Shown one piece after another: positions 1 through 11,148 of a stretch of DNA of 64,000 nucleotides. Source of the DNA: Tomocerus qinae (lineage: Eukaryota > Arthropoda > Collembola > Entomobryomorpha > Tomoceridae). The DNA is taken from positions 13,654,430 through 13,718,429 of the forward strand of contig CM034549.1 in assembly GCA_020055645.1 (NCBI GenBank). The letters run 5' to 3'. How positions within the stretch are numbered: position 1 is the first letter of the stretch; the number at the start of each line of letters is the position of its first letter. The notes beneath the pieces are model-generated. The model saw only the letters and a list, made by a program, of their open reading frames with translations. It was not told the origin of the DNA and did not search any database. A program made the position numbers and the translations under genes.

Positions 1-1728
1 TGTGAAGTTACTAAACCTGACGGTAAATTTCCTGATTGCACATATCCTAATCCAAAATTAATTTCGCTTTATGCTTTGCATTCTATTGAATTACTCGGAA
101 CTCCTTATTACAACCTTCTGAAAGGAAGCATGCACTATGCCGATGATGTAATTGCGGTATCAGCGGAATCTACAGATACTACATGTCCATATTCTGGTTT
201 TAAAGTTATTAAAACTGATTTCGACTATGCAGAAATTGGTTACAGCACTCGAATCACTGCTAAGGTATCCTACTTTGGAAAAAACATTCCTCTAGAAGCA
301 GATTTGCTAATAGAATTCGAAAATGTGGTGGGAATCAAAGTCGATATAGCTTCCAAAACCACTCGGGATAGAGACCAAACCACTGTAACCAAAACGATGG
401 ATATAGATTTCCAAATGACGGATACCGATTTCAGAAAAATGGAAAAGATTCACCAAAAGAAGAGTGCAGTAAAGGAAGAAGGTCAGAAAGATGATGCTCG
501 AATATTCAGTATTACTATTCGACCAAGTATAGTAAATCTCTACTGCAACAAAGATCAGATCTTTACAACCTTACAAATCAATGTCGGTTGCAACCCTTTC
601 TCTAAGATGCGATTAATAGCTGAAGCTACACCTTTAAATAGAATTACGTTAAAAACAGAAAGGTCGGGTGATGCGAAGGCATGGGTAACTGAAGGCAATT
701 TCCTAACTGTGCCCAGAGAAGACGTTCATCATCGACAAAGGAAGCTGTTTAAGTGCAAGGAAAAGAATGAGACTTTGTGCACGATTCCATATGCAAATCT
801 TTACGGGGTTAACGTTTTCAACATATCATGGCGGGATACACTTTTTCCTGTGTTTGAGCAATTCTTAACGGGGTACACTCGGCGCGTTACCGGAAATCTT
901 GCTATTTACGATCTTCTCGGAGAATTTGTGGGACTTAATTTAACTCGATTAGAAGCTCAATGTTACAATAATGCCAACAAATGGTACAAAAAACTGTTGG
1001 GACAGCAAATCCATCTGGGAAAAAACATTTCTGTGCATGAAGACATTTATAGATTCTACAAGGACTGCTACGATCATAGTTTACCACGAGAGACACCCAA
1101 GCTACTTTCGAGTGAATCATATCGGCTACACAATTTAACTAATAGAAATTCAATCAAATTTTCTCGAAAGCCGAATCCAAGGAACAAAATTTTTATATTT
1201 CGGGCCGTCGTCGTCAATACGTATTACAACAGATTTACATTCTGTCCCAATCTCGACACTATTTTCTTAGTCAAAATAGTGGGAATCCCAACTCCTCGTC
1301 AGGCTCTACCTTGGCAATACTCCTTAGCCATAACAGTGGCAATTCTGGTCATCCTTGCATTCACCTACATACATTTCAGTTTTTGCTATCCTTGGAAGGG
1401 TGATGCATCGGACTCAAAAACGGGCGATAGTGGTGCTGTCAATGAAAATGTCGCCGACGATATTTTAAATGAAGAATACTTGAGAGATGTCAGTAAAGTT
1501 TCAAGTGCTAATATTTAGTTAACAATAAGTCATCATGATATAATAGTGCGTATTAAAACTATTTTCTTATAGGAGGAACATATTGAATTCGATTTTACGC
1601 AGCGAGTCCGGACCTCAGATGGTTTCTTTGAAAGATTTGCTAAGAAGATCTATGCACTGACAAAATGGAGGCGAAAAGCGGCGGAACGAGTCGAAAAGCA
1701 CAATGTAGAAGATAAGAAGGAAGATTAA
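1..1728 (+). CDS. CatSper auxiliary subunit (delta/epsilon-like), C-terminal part
   Basis: The frame is open from the first base, so the 5' part lies outside the window. Exon 1-1488 joins exon 1573-1728 (donor GTCAGT at 1489, acceptor TATAG before 1573), in phase, ending TAA at 1726-1728. The product is a cysteine- and N-glycosylation-site-containing ectodomain, one hydrophobic segment encoded at about 1318-1380, and a short charged, lysine/arginine-rich cytoplasmic tail. A membrane-proximal stretch (about 1190-1290) with FIFRAVVVNTYY and then a Cys-x-x-Leu-Asp-Thr-Ile-Phe block, and an upstream WRDTLFPVFE segment, match the layout I recall for CATSPERD/CATSPERE C-terminal domains (sperm flagellar Ca2+ channel complex). 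Without splicing, the exon-1 frame would instead stop at 1518. The family call is by eye and tentative; any other type I membrane protein remains possible. Confidence 0.5.
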
Positions 1729-2136
1729 ATTGTTTATGCCATACAGAATTACGCAAAATGCCGAAACTGTTTCAAGAAATTATCTTAATCTTAGTCTAAA
1801 TTCTAGTTCAGAAATAATAGTCTTTCATTTTCATTAATTTATTTCTTGTCATCTGTTAATTTCGCTTGTTATTAATTTATTAAGATTAAAGCTATAATAT
1901 TATAATAGCTATTATAATTTCAAGGTATTCTCATTTCCCTTCCCACTTAGATTTGACATTTTATAAGGATTTTTGAAGAAAAATGTGATGTATGTTTTGA
2001 TGTTATCCTGCCCTGTCATCCCGCGCGCAGAAATCATGCCACAAAATATTATATACTGCGTGCACGAACAAGAAGAGGCGATCCATTGGCCAATTACAAC
2101 AATATTATATTGTATATTTATATTACTATTACAAAC
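1729..2136. other. AT-rich intergenic stretch
   Basis: 3' flank of the CatSper-like gene up to the left end of the P-like transposon. AT-rich with no coding pattern that I can support. Confidence 0.5.
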
Positions 2137-2149
2137 TAACATCTAGGAC

Positions 2150-2332
2150 AATGGAAACAATGAAACACTATCACTAATTGGATATTTTGTATTGTGTTGC
2201 TAATTGCTTTTCAATTGTCTTTCCTCGACCATAGCACTCGCTTCGCCGAGCGTCGAGGAAAGAACAATTGAAAAGCAATTAGCAAAACAATACAAAATAT
2301 CCAATTAATAATAGCGCTTCATTGTTCCCATT
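2150..2332. repeat. Palindromic insert in the left terminal repeat of the P-like element
   Basis: Arms of about 75 bp (starting AATGGAAACAATGAAAC, ending GTTCCCATT) fold around a short loop near 2231-2250 with few mismatches. The palindrome splits the left terminal repeat in two relative to the right one. It is either a MITE or a hairpin grown from the terminal repeat itself. Confidence 0.65.
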
Positions 2333-2597
2333 CAGTGAAGAGACATCTGGTGAGTAGGTTTTAGTTTACAAAAGAAAGCCCATCTCCGTATACTTGCCTA
2401 TGGTCGTGTAGTCCAACCTTTTCACACCTCAACAGCTAATAAGCAACCAAGCCATCGAGCCAATAAAAATTCTAGCCATCCATCCAATCCTGATGTAGCC
2501 CGCTGGCTAAAATTACCATTTCATATCTTTACTCTATCCACAATAACAAACCATTCAATGCTGTGCATCATAGTGCAATCATTATTCAACATTCACA

Positions 2598-5500
2598 ATG
2601 CCAAGGATTTGCTGCGTTCCAGAATGCAAAAATGTTTGTTATAATAGCCATAAATCGTATTTCGAATTTCCCAAGGATCCTACGAGGTAAGGGTACTTAT
2701 TTTTTGCATTTTAAATGCTATGTTGTGTGTTGTTACCGCTATTGCGTGTTTTTACCACAACATAGCATTTAAATGACAAATCATATATTGTTTTTCAATT
2801 ATGTTTTGCACTTTTATAATAAACACTAATTATATTGTAGATATGATATTTGGTGCACCTGCTTTGGAATTCCTTGTGGTCAACAATACAAAATCTTTTA
2901 CGCCTGCGAAGACCACTTTGAAGAGAGCCAGTTTATAGGACAGAAAAAACGAAGACTATCAAAAACAGCAGTACCGATAAATAGAATACCGTTGATGACT
3001 GTGGTCAAGGAATCAACTAACTTCGCGGAGGTGGACAATAATATAATAAACTAAATATAATTCTGCTGTGTTGCAGCAACCATAAAAGTTCATTCAAATT
3101 TCCAAATTATAGATGCACTGTACGACACCAACGAATGAATGTTCATCTATACGACCCCCTACTAGTCAAAAATTGATAGTCAACAGTTTAAGACTTCCAT
3201 TGCGGCCTGTTAACCAATACACGACCTTCCGCCATGTAACTAATTCAGTAAGTCCATTCTCAACTAAATATGAAACCAATTACTACAAATATGAGTGCCA
3301 TAATCTATAACAATTTTATATAAGTGTTTGCAGGCTGCACCGACACCAAATGTTTTGTTGCCACAACAATTACCACAATCAACTGATCAAAATTCAAAAT
3401 TCAATAGTGAAAATATTTTTGAAAATGTAACATCGACCTCCAGCACTCGAAGTCCAATAATTCAGCATCCATCTTTTGGTTCCATCACACTTCTTCCACT
3501 GAATGTAATTTCTCCCCAGTATTGTCAGTCCTCATCAAAAATTTCCAATCAACTCTCTTCATCTCCTGACCTGTCATCGTATCCATATTATCATGGTTCA
3601 CCTTTAACAATAAGAAAGCCACAATTTTCATCGCCACAGACTACGGTCACGTATCAGCAATCTCCAGTGAACAACCCAGCTGAACAATTTCCACCAACAA
3701 AGCCTTCCACTACACCTGACGAGGGTTATATTGGAGACGTGGTGTTACCTCCAAGTGGAGTGTTGTTCCCGTCTCCAAAAACGGCTCTCAAAAGGAAGTG
3801 CAAAGTTCTTTCTGATAGAAATAGAAGGCTTAGACGAAGATTAGAGTCATCTAAAACAACAACTATCGAAGATTCTGTTACTGATCTTTTTAAAGATTCT
3901 CTATCTCTTTCGCAGCTGATTTTGTCCCAAATATCACGTTTCAAATCACCAAGACAGTTTTACAATGACGAAGAGAAAACTTTAGCATTCACCCTTTTCT
4001 ACTCTTGTGGTAAAAATGGATACAGAACACTGCAAAAATTAGGAATAAGGTTACCATCCCTGTCCTCTGTGAAGAGGTGGCTGAAAAAATTTGACTTGAA
4101 ACCTGGCCTAAACGACTGTTTATTTGATTGTATTTCAGCAAGAACTCGTTATATGAATGAATTTGAAAAGGATGCAATGTTATGTTTCGATGAAATGCAC
4201 ATCAAGAAACTTTTGGGATACAATAGACACACAGACGAATTGGAAGGCATTGAAGACCATGGTAACCACCGTCGTAGACTAGCCCCTGCTACACAAGTAT
4301 CAGTCACAATGATTAGAGGAATTAATACACATTGGATCTTTCCGTTGAGTTACGGTTTCAGTGAAAGCAACACCACTACCAATGACCTACAGATAAATTT
4401 GAAAAGAATGCCTTGAGAAACTTCACAGTGTGGGAATTAAAGTACGAATAATTGTTAGCGACATGGGATTTACCAATCAAGCATTACAGTCACGACTGGG
4501 AGTTTCAGAAAGAAAGCCATACATTCGGCGAAACGGGCGAAAAATCTATGTCATTTATGACACACCTCATTTAATAAAACTAATAAGAAATCATTTTAAG
4601 AAATCCGGTTTCAATGTAAATGAGAAAAAGGTTCGCTGGTCCCATGTCCAAAGATTGTATGACATAGACTGCGCCACAAGTGATCGAATGACAAAGTTAA
4701 CTACTTATCATATGAACGTCACAACGCTCTCTAAACAGAAAGTGAAGTTAGCTACTCAGTAAATCAGTAGCTGAGGCAATGCATACATGCGTTTCCCTGG
4801 GATCAATGAGAAAAGCCACATTAGTCACTGCCAACTGGATTCAGAAAATGGATTTGCTTTTTGATTTGCTAAATATATCCCAAGAAAATGATTTTTTAAA
4901 ACCTTGGAAAGCCGGGAGAAATGTTTTTTCCTACCAAAGAAAGTTGAAAACCCTTCAGACATGGGTGAAAAACTGGAAAATGCCAGGGGGCAAAAGAAAA
5001 CCAGATTGTTTATCAGGCCTAGTTCAAACAATAAGAGGAGTTCGTCATCTAATAAGGGACTTAAAGCAAGAAGGATATGGGTATGTGTTAACCCGAAGAT
5101 TGCAACAAGATTGTTTGGAAAACTATTTCAGCTTCCAACGTCAGCGAGGAGGATGCAACAGAAATCCAACTACAGTCCAGTTTGAACAAAATTTTCGATA
5201 TCTATTTATAGTGAACTTAGTAAGGAACCCAGAGGGAAAAAATTGCGAGGACACCGAAAACACAACAATGCTAATAGATAACTTGAAAAAGTTAGAGCAA
5301 ATCTTAAATAAAAAAGATACCAGCAAAACCAGTACATTAGTAGGGAACAGCATGGCATCTTCTTCAGATTCAGAAAATGAGTTTGAAAGCAGTTATACAG
5401 ATCTCGAGTCGAATGATGACAGTAGACTAGACATTGTTATAAATGATTTTTTTCATTTATCGGATATGGAAGATGTTCCTCTAAAAGACGATAATGTAAA

Positions 5501-5971
5501 CGTCTACATAGCCAATTGGGCATTTAAATCTACTGTTGCAAAAACAAAATGTCAAAGATGCCAACAACTGCTTTGCTTTCAGAAAAACTTTGATGATGTT
5601 GATGAACTGCTACTCCAGAAGGCAAGATTTAACATGAATGACCATGTCGTGATGTCATACAGTAATGTTTTAAACCAGGACACCAAAGAAACGTTTATAG
5701 AAATAGGAAGAAAATTTCGACCGCTCTTACGTAAAGCTTAGAACGAAGAGGGAACTTGTGTTTTAAGAAACGTTTACCGGTTACTAAAGAGAAACGATTT
5801 ATTAAGCAATTGGCTCAACAATACTGACGACGAATGCAAAATGCATAGAGAATTAGCAGTGAAATTATTTTTAAGATCCAAAATTTTTAAACTGGTTAGA
5901 CTTAAAAATGAAAAATACAAGCATGTGAAAAGTTCGACACAAACAAGAGAAGATTTGAGACATCAATAAAC
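2598..5971 (+). pseudogene. THAP-domain P-element/THAP9-like transposase, frameshifted
   Basis: Readable exons are 2598-2686, 2841-3030, 3113-3247 and 3334-5971, with consensus splice sites and matching phases. Exons 1-2 encode an N-terminal THAP zinc-binding domain (MPRICCVPEC..., then CEDHF, then AVPI), which in this family binds the transposon ends. A Ser/Pro/Gln-rich linker and a basic zipper-like segment (about 3780-3860) follow. The RNase H-like catalytic core shows CFDEMH (about 4186), VSDMG (about 4448) and the C-terminal block DCLENYFSFQRQRGG (about 5110), in line with the D-D-E residues of P/THAP9 transposases; YDTPHLIK (about 4555) fits the GTP-binding insertion region. Frame breaks lie near 4400, near 4750 and near 5740, so it cannot make a full protein as read. 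Assembly indels could mimic one break, less easily three. Confidence 0.8.
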
Positions 5972-6148
5972 CGTAATTTCTGTAAAGTATGGGTGTGATA
6001 TTGAGATCGAGGTTCTATCATACATTTTTTAGTTGCATTTATATTATTTGAATTAGTTTTAGGAATGTAATTATTATTTATTTATTAACGTAAGGGTGCA
6101 TGGAAACTGAGATGAAATCTTGACTATCAAATTGCCTTTTAAATGTTC

Positions 6149-6466
6149 TTTAGCAAAAGCGATATAACTTGAGGAATATTGGACCGAAAATTGTAAGGTT
6201 GGTACCACCAGAAAGCCAGAATCCTCATTGACACCGTTTATAAGTCGTATTTTCATTTGACGGCTTAGATCGGATGTAATTGATGTTTCCGTAAAAAGTG
6301 ACATTTTTTGGCTATATTTGATGGCTAAAATATTAATTACATCCGATCTAAGCCGTCAAATGAAAATACGACTTATAAACGGTGTCAATGAGGATTCTGG
6401 CTTTCTGGTGGTACCAACCTTACAATTTTCGGTCTAGTATTCCTCAAGTTATATCGCTTTTGCTAA
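6149..6466. mobile_element. Hairpin MITE
   Basis: Arms 6149-6281 and 6334-6466 are nearly perfect inverted copies (about 133 bp each) around a 52-bp spacer. It encodes nothing and is nested in the P-like element. Apparent reading frames across it are mirror images produced by the palindrome. Confidence 0.75.
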
Positions 6467-7135
6467 AAAAAGTTATCATTTTGTGCAACTCTCATAGGCC
6501 GTCATGGGGCTTAGTGAGAAAAGTGTCTGTCCTTGGTAACAATGTTTTTGCGCTAAATTTGCATAATACATTTGTATCTATTATGGACTTGTGAGACTTT
6601 CATGTCATTTTCATCCATATTCATTTCAAATCTGGTTGTGCTCTGTGCGTATGGGTCTCTAAAAAGGTGAATTTCTCTCTTCTATCTCAGTTAGTCCGAC
6701 TTTTTTCAGTGTTTTTTGAGAAGGACAATAGGCAGGGAACAGGGGGCACAGAGGCAGATTTTGCTTTAATAAATTCACCACCTCTGTCGCAGCAGCAGCA
6801 GCTAGATATCCTTGCCAGAATAATACATTAGAGAAGGCCAGAGAATTCTCATTTTTTGGAACTTTGAAGCTCCTAGAGTAGCAATTAGTAGCAAAAATGA
6901 CCAGCGTCATTTTAATTCTAATTTTTTTCTCTATTTAACTCATCTGAAATCATTACACCGTGGTACAACGTGCAATTAACATGTATTTCCAGACACCCTT
7001 AAATCCACTTATAGAATCAAAATCTGTCACTGTGGGGGGGTACATTGCACGCCGTACCCAGGGTAATAACCTCAGTATTTCTCAGTTTGTATTGAATTTA
7101 CTATTGTAATTTAAGTGTAGACATAATGGTTGAAT
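6467..7135. other. Non-coding interior of the P-like element
   Basis: Between the transposase pseudogene and the antisense passenger. No coding signal; one C/G homopolymer near 7035 and no recognised motif. Confidence 0.4.
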
Positions 7136-7340
7136 TTCTTATTATAAGTCTCTGGTGGACTGGAGATCTCCCTAAGGAATAATCATCGTTATTGCGCTCG
7201 ATAGATGCCCCACCACTGCACTGAAGGCAACGTGCATGTACAGTCAAGTACAGTGGTGGGGCATCTATCGAGCGCAATAACGATGATTAAATTTATTCTT
7301 TAGTGAGGTCCCCAGCCCACCAGAGACTTATAGTAAGAAA
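7136..7340. mobile_element. Hairpin MITE, family also seen at 24888-25012
   Basis: Inverted arms (CTTATTATAAGTCTCTGGTGG at the left, the complement at the right) enclose a core containing GATAGATGCCCCACCACTG and its complement. The same core and flanking ACGATGATT...GAGGTCC sequence recur in a partial copy at 24888-25012, which shows a dispersed family rather than a unique hairpin. Confidence 0.7.
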
Positions 7341-7416
7341 CTCATCTATTGACAAATGTCAAATAAATGGATTTCACAGCCCAGCTTTCATAATAAACTT
7401 TATGATTGTGTTCATT

Positions 7417-7518
7417 GTTCAGCCGTTCTAACCTCACTCTACAGGGCTGATTACGACCATTGACGAGATAGCGATAAGTCGTAGTCAGCCCTGTAGAGTG
7501 AGGTTTGAACGGCTGAAC
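7417..7518. mobile_element. Short hairpin element
   Basis: About 40-bp inverted arms (GTTCAGCCGTTC / GAACGGCTGAAC outermost, then CCTCACTCTACAGGGCTGA) around a short loop. No second copy was seen in this window. Confidence 0.6.
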
Positions 7519-7913
7519 GATATATCGGATAGATATTTGCGCCTAATTTATACAGACTGGCTTCCATAAACAGAAACTAGACGGGCTCTGTGCATGTACT
7601 TTGACTTAGTTTAGTTGATACTATTTGTGTTAGATACGTATAGCAACATCCCCATTTGTGGCATAAACAATCTGGACTTTTTAACTGTATACCATCACCT
7701 TAAGGGATTGCAATTAATTTTATTTATTTCACAAAACAACATTTTTTCTCCTTTAATTCATTACAATGATGTCATTATACTCCTTTGCTTCATATCGATT
7801 TACGTCAATATAATTACGGTAATGCTCTATAAATACTCTCATTGTCATCTCTGCGTCTTTGGAACATTCATGTATACCGGCCTGAAAATCTTTTTCTCCC
7901 AATAAACCACAAG

Positions 7914-8992
7914 CTAAACTATGATATTTTCATGTTTTCTGAGATAATGATTTTGTATGTCGAATGCATTAGTCAAACCCATTCTCATATTTAAAAACGA
8001 AATATCAGTAGCCCCACCACACAAAACTACTAGTTTTCCTTCAACAGTTTTTTTCACCCACTGCTTGACCTTTTCCATATTCATTCCATTGCATAAAGAA
8101 TTGTGTCGTATTCCATTCACAGGTAATGTGTGTTTGTTTACTACATAACTCTCTGCTTCGTGCAAGACATTTACGGTTTCTTTATGTAAATTTTCATCGC
8201 ATAGTGACACGATTGGTGCAAATTGTTTGTGTTTAATTCAGGCCCCAGACGGTTTTGTAAACCACACATGTTTAATTCCGTTTATAACGGTAACTACTTT
8301 TGTGCAAAACTGTGGATCTATGGGTTTAGAAACAAATTCCACATCCAAAGACACAGTTCTTCCAACAAATGGTTTCCACCAAAGACTTTCCTTGGCTGGG
8401 AACAACACTTCAGGTATTGTTGGTACCGAAGGTAACACCACAGCCGCGGTAAAATTTTGGTAGAGTTTTCTTTTATTTGCAATTTCTGCAGCTTTTGCCT
8501 TCTTATGTCTCTTTCCAAACTTTGTTGTTTCGTGATGCAGAATGGTCTGAATATGCTTGAATTCATTGTCTGGAAACCAACATATAATACATTTGAGCAT
8601 CTCTCCCCGGCGCTCTTTTTGTTGTCCACTTAACCATTGTAACGTATTTCCCTGCAAATATAATTCTACAGAATTTAAGTTCACTTATGAAATCCACAAC
8701 GTCCTCCTCCTTGTATCGTAAATGAATTTCTTCCGGGACCGGAAGGGTCACCACCAGGAAGTCCTAATTACGTATATTAATAACAATATTAAAATATACT
8801 GATATACTATACTACCTGATATAAAATATAATTCAATATACCTTTTTTTACTTTCGGATCACGGTAAAGATTATTATTATTTCCACCACTGCCTTGTCTA
8901 TATCTTATCAAGTCAATGTCCATGATTTCGGACTCTGTTTTAGTCTTGTTGGCTATTGTGACTTCAGTTTTGACTTCAATTCGATGGCACAA
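7914..8992 (-). pseudogene. DEDD exonuclease-like passenger of the P-like element, broken
   Basis: Read on the - strand towards lower coordinates. A short start segment (ATG at 8992 or 8923) is followed, after a probable intron, by a segment from 8763. The main frame then runs from about 8685 to 7914, interrupted by one in-frame TGA at 8238-8240; the protein continues recognisably on both sides. It has a Cys/His-containing region (CIICWFPDNEF... HH), a basic helix, then SLDVEFVS (exonuclease I-type Asp/Glu), and further on GKLVVLCGGATDISFL (exonuclease II-type Asp). The exonuclease III His/Asp motif is not present before the stop at 7914. A frame break near 8690 and an unclear junction to the first exon add to the damage. 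It lies antisense to the transposase, inside the terminal repeats. Domain identity is inferred from motif spacing only. Confidence 0.45.
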
Positions 8993-9255
8993 GTAGAGAA
9001 TTCATTTCAGTAGAGAATGACAACGACGAAAATACTCAAGCACCACATGCATCGACATAACCAAAACAATTTTGTTGATGGCCGAACGAATGTAAATCAC
9101 ATGGTTTTTTGTTTACATTCTATAGTTCCGCCTCTGCTCCTACCTCCCGTCATCACATGTTAGCTCGTCTCGAGACAAAGAATTACCACTTCTTTTGTAA
9201 ACTAAAAACTACCAAACAGATGTCTCATCGCTGGTTCCCATTGTCCTAGATGTTA

Positions 9256-9575
9256 TGTTGTATAATACTATTAAATCGGCTCGGTCGAAATTTTTTTATA
9301 GACCTGGCTCGGCTCGGCTAGCTCAAAAATTTTCCCGCCATTTTTATTTTAAACCTACAGGCTTCATAACCATTAGTGGCTCGATTTTTCAGCGAGCCGA
9401 GCCGAGCCATGGACCCGGCTCAGTCGAAATTTTTTTAAAGACCTGGCTCGGCTCGGCTCGCCAAATTTTTTTAAAATTGCTGGCTCGGCTCGCCAAAAAG
9501 TGTTTTGAGGATCTGGCTCGGCTCGCTCAATGTTATTGGAGGTCAGTGGCTCGGCTCGGCTCGCTGACCTAAACT
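9256..9575. repeat. GGCTCG-rich minisatellite
   Basis: Irregular tandem units of about 35-60 bp built on CTGGCTCGGCTCG followed by AAATTTTTTT-like spacers. GC-rich in an AT-rich neighbourhood, directly outside the right end of the P-like element. A reading frame across it is a by-product of the repeat. Confidence 0.75.
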
Positions 9576-9647
9576 AGCATGTGTGATACACCTTCGCATA
9601 TATTACAACTACAAACCCTTTCGAGCCGTCACCATCAGATAAATGGT

Positions 9648-9728
9648 AGCACAAGTAGAGCCTGCTAGAACTAACTAGAGCCTGCTAGAACTAACTAGAG
9701 CCTGCTAACTGCGAACTAGAGCTTGCTC
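9648..9728. repeat. 20-bp tandem repeat
   Basis: About three to four copies of AGAGCCTGCTAGAACTAACT, the last ones degenerate. Confidence 0.75.
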
Positions 9729-11148
9729 CCACATTCATAGTGGTCAATGGTCTAATTATCTAATCTATACATTAAAAAAATGACATGGATGCTCGTATTT
9801 AAACACACTTATTATTTATCCATCATTGTATTTCCGCAACCTCCTATCCTCGAAATAAAAGGAATTTATGCCTTTTGTTTCACTTTCAGATTAACAGTAT
9901 TATTATTATAGTTTTTGTAGGCAACTAAAGAAAAAATATTTTATATTATGCAACATTCAGGGAAATCGGAATAAAAAAACATGACTAAACTACCGGATGA
10001 CTATTAGAAAGGAATCGTCATTAGAGCAAAGAAGTTGAGTTAGAAATAAATGAATCCCTTAGACGAATGACCTGTAAACTCAGATCCTAGATAAATTATG
10101 AAAAATCTCTCTTGACAACAAAACTTGTTTTGAAAGAGCAGAGACCCGAAAGCCAATACGCATTCAACCGCAAATGACAAACCCCAATTTATGAAGTTGC
10201 AGTTGACCTTTGAAGTCAATTTCGAAGACGGCAGGAATATCATACATCCATAATATGCATGAATGGCCTAAAAATCACATCGATTTTATTTTGACATTTT
10301 GGGAAAATTTGGCATTTGCCCCCTATGTTACCAACTTTGTTTTGTACTATTGTTCGTTCAGGAAAATTGGAAAGTACAAAATCTTAAAGGTTTTTTGGGA
10401 TATTTAAATGTTACCATGGTTAAGATGGTTATTTAGATTTTTGTCTTCAGGGAAATTAACCTAACCTTTGTTCGTGCTCACTGAAGTGCCAACTCTCCTA
10501 TTATGTATTCTTATCGGTTTTATTATTCTTCAATCTTATTGTCCAAAGGTTATTTGGCGATCAAAGTAACAGAATTAGTTTTGCTGTTGGGACGGTTTAC
10601 GATACGAAATAGGTAAATCTTTTTCTGCGGCCATTTTGACCAAAGTCCCAAGTTGCAACATTGCCTATTATTTTAACATAATATTATGTCTTACATCTCA
10701 CATTGTTATATAATGGTGTAAGGAGAACCCACTAGCGAATTTTGCTATACAGATTTCTGAAGATTTATAAGGAATTTTTTCTGAGTCCCTTAACTCCTTT
10801 GCTATAATGCTTCACCATTTAATATTCTATATAATAAATAAATTATAAAGTTTTATAATTTTGACCGACTATCTATGACCTTAATGGAAAAGCACTTTTG
10901 CAATTCTGGATAATGTTGGCAGTTGAGGCAGTTGGAGGAATGTTGAGCCAAAAGACCCTTTGGATGGAGAATATAGTGAATAGTTTACAAGTGAGAATAT
11001 AGATCAGGCACAGCACTTTGAGAAAATTAGTTTTTAAGGAACAAGGTACAGAGTACAGAGATGGTTGATTAAATATTATTATATATCATGGTTGTTATTT
11101 TGTTAAATTAGGTGGTGTTCATATTCTCTCCATAAGTAATCGTTGCTG
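9729..11148. other. Intergenic, no gene recognised
   Basis: Between the tandem repeats and the 3' end of GET4. Only short frames without domain signatures; no RNA gene or clear repeat recognised. Confidence 0.45.

Larger units (their letters stand above)
2137..9255 (+). mobile_element. P-element-like DNA transposon (THAP/P superfamily), decayed
   Basis: The ends are inverted repeats: TAACATCTAGGACAATGG at 2137-2154 recurs inverted at 9238-9255. A second matching block (GAGACATCTG... TTTAGTTTACAAAAG) lies at about 2339-2375 and, inverted, at about 9194-9228. The left copy of the repeat is interrupted by a palindrome (2150-2332). Inside are a THAP-domain transposase pseudogene on + and, antisense near the right end, an exonuclease-like pseudogene. 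Three hairpin elements (6149-6466, 7136-7340, 7417-7518) are nested between them and explain part of the 7.1-kb length; canonical P elements are about 3 kb. I could not find a clean 8-bp direct target duplication, so the exact ends are uncertain by a few bases. Confidence 0.7.

Noticed and set aside
6074..6594. Two frames with matching protein segments on opposite strands
   Set aside because: Mirror-image translations of one hairpin MITE, not duplicated genes.
8227..8463. Overlapping + strand frames opposite the exonuclease-like gene
   Set aside because: No domain motifs; the - strand frame carries the recognisable motifs, so these are complements of it.
9255..9572. A 105-codon frame with repeated ARLG-type residues
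   Set aside because: It is the translation of the GGCTCG minisatellite; no start context or splice signals.
10040..10407. Two opposite short frames between the tandem repeat and GET4
   Set aside because: Low-complexity AT-rich translations with no splice partners or motifs.
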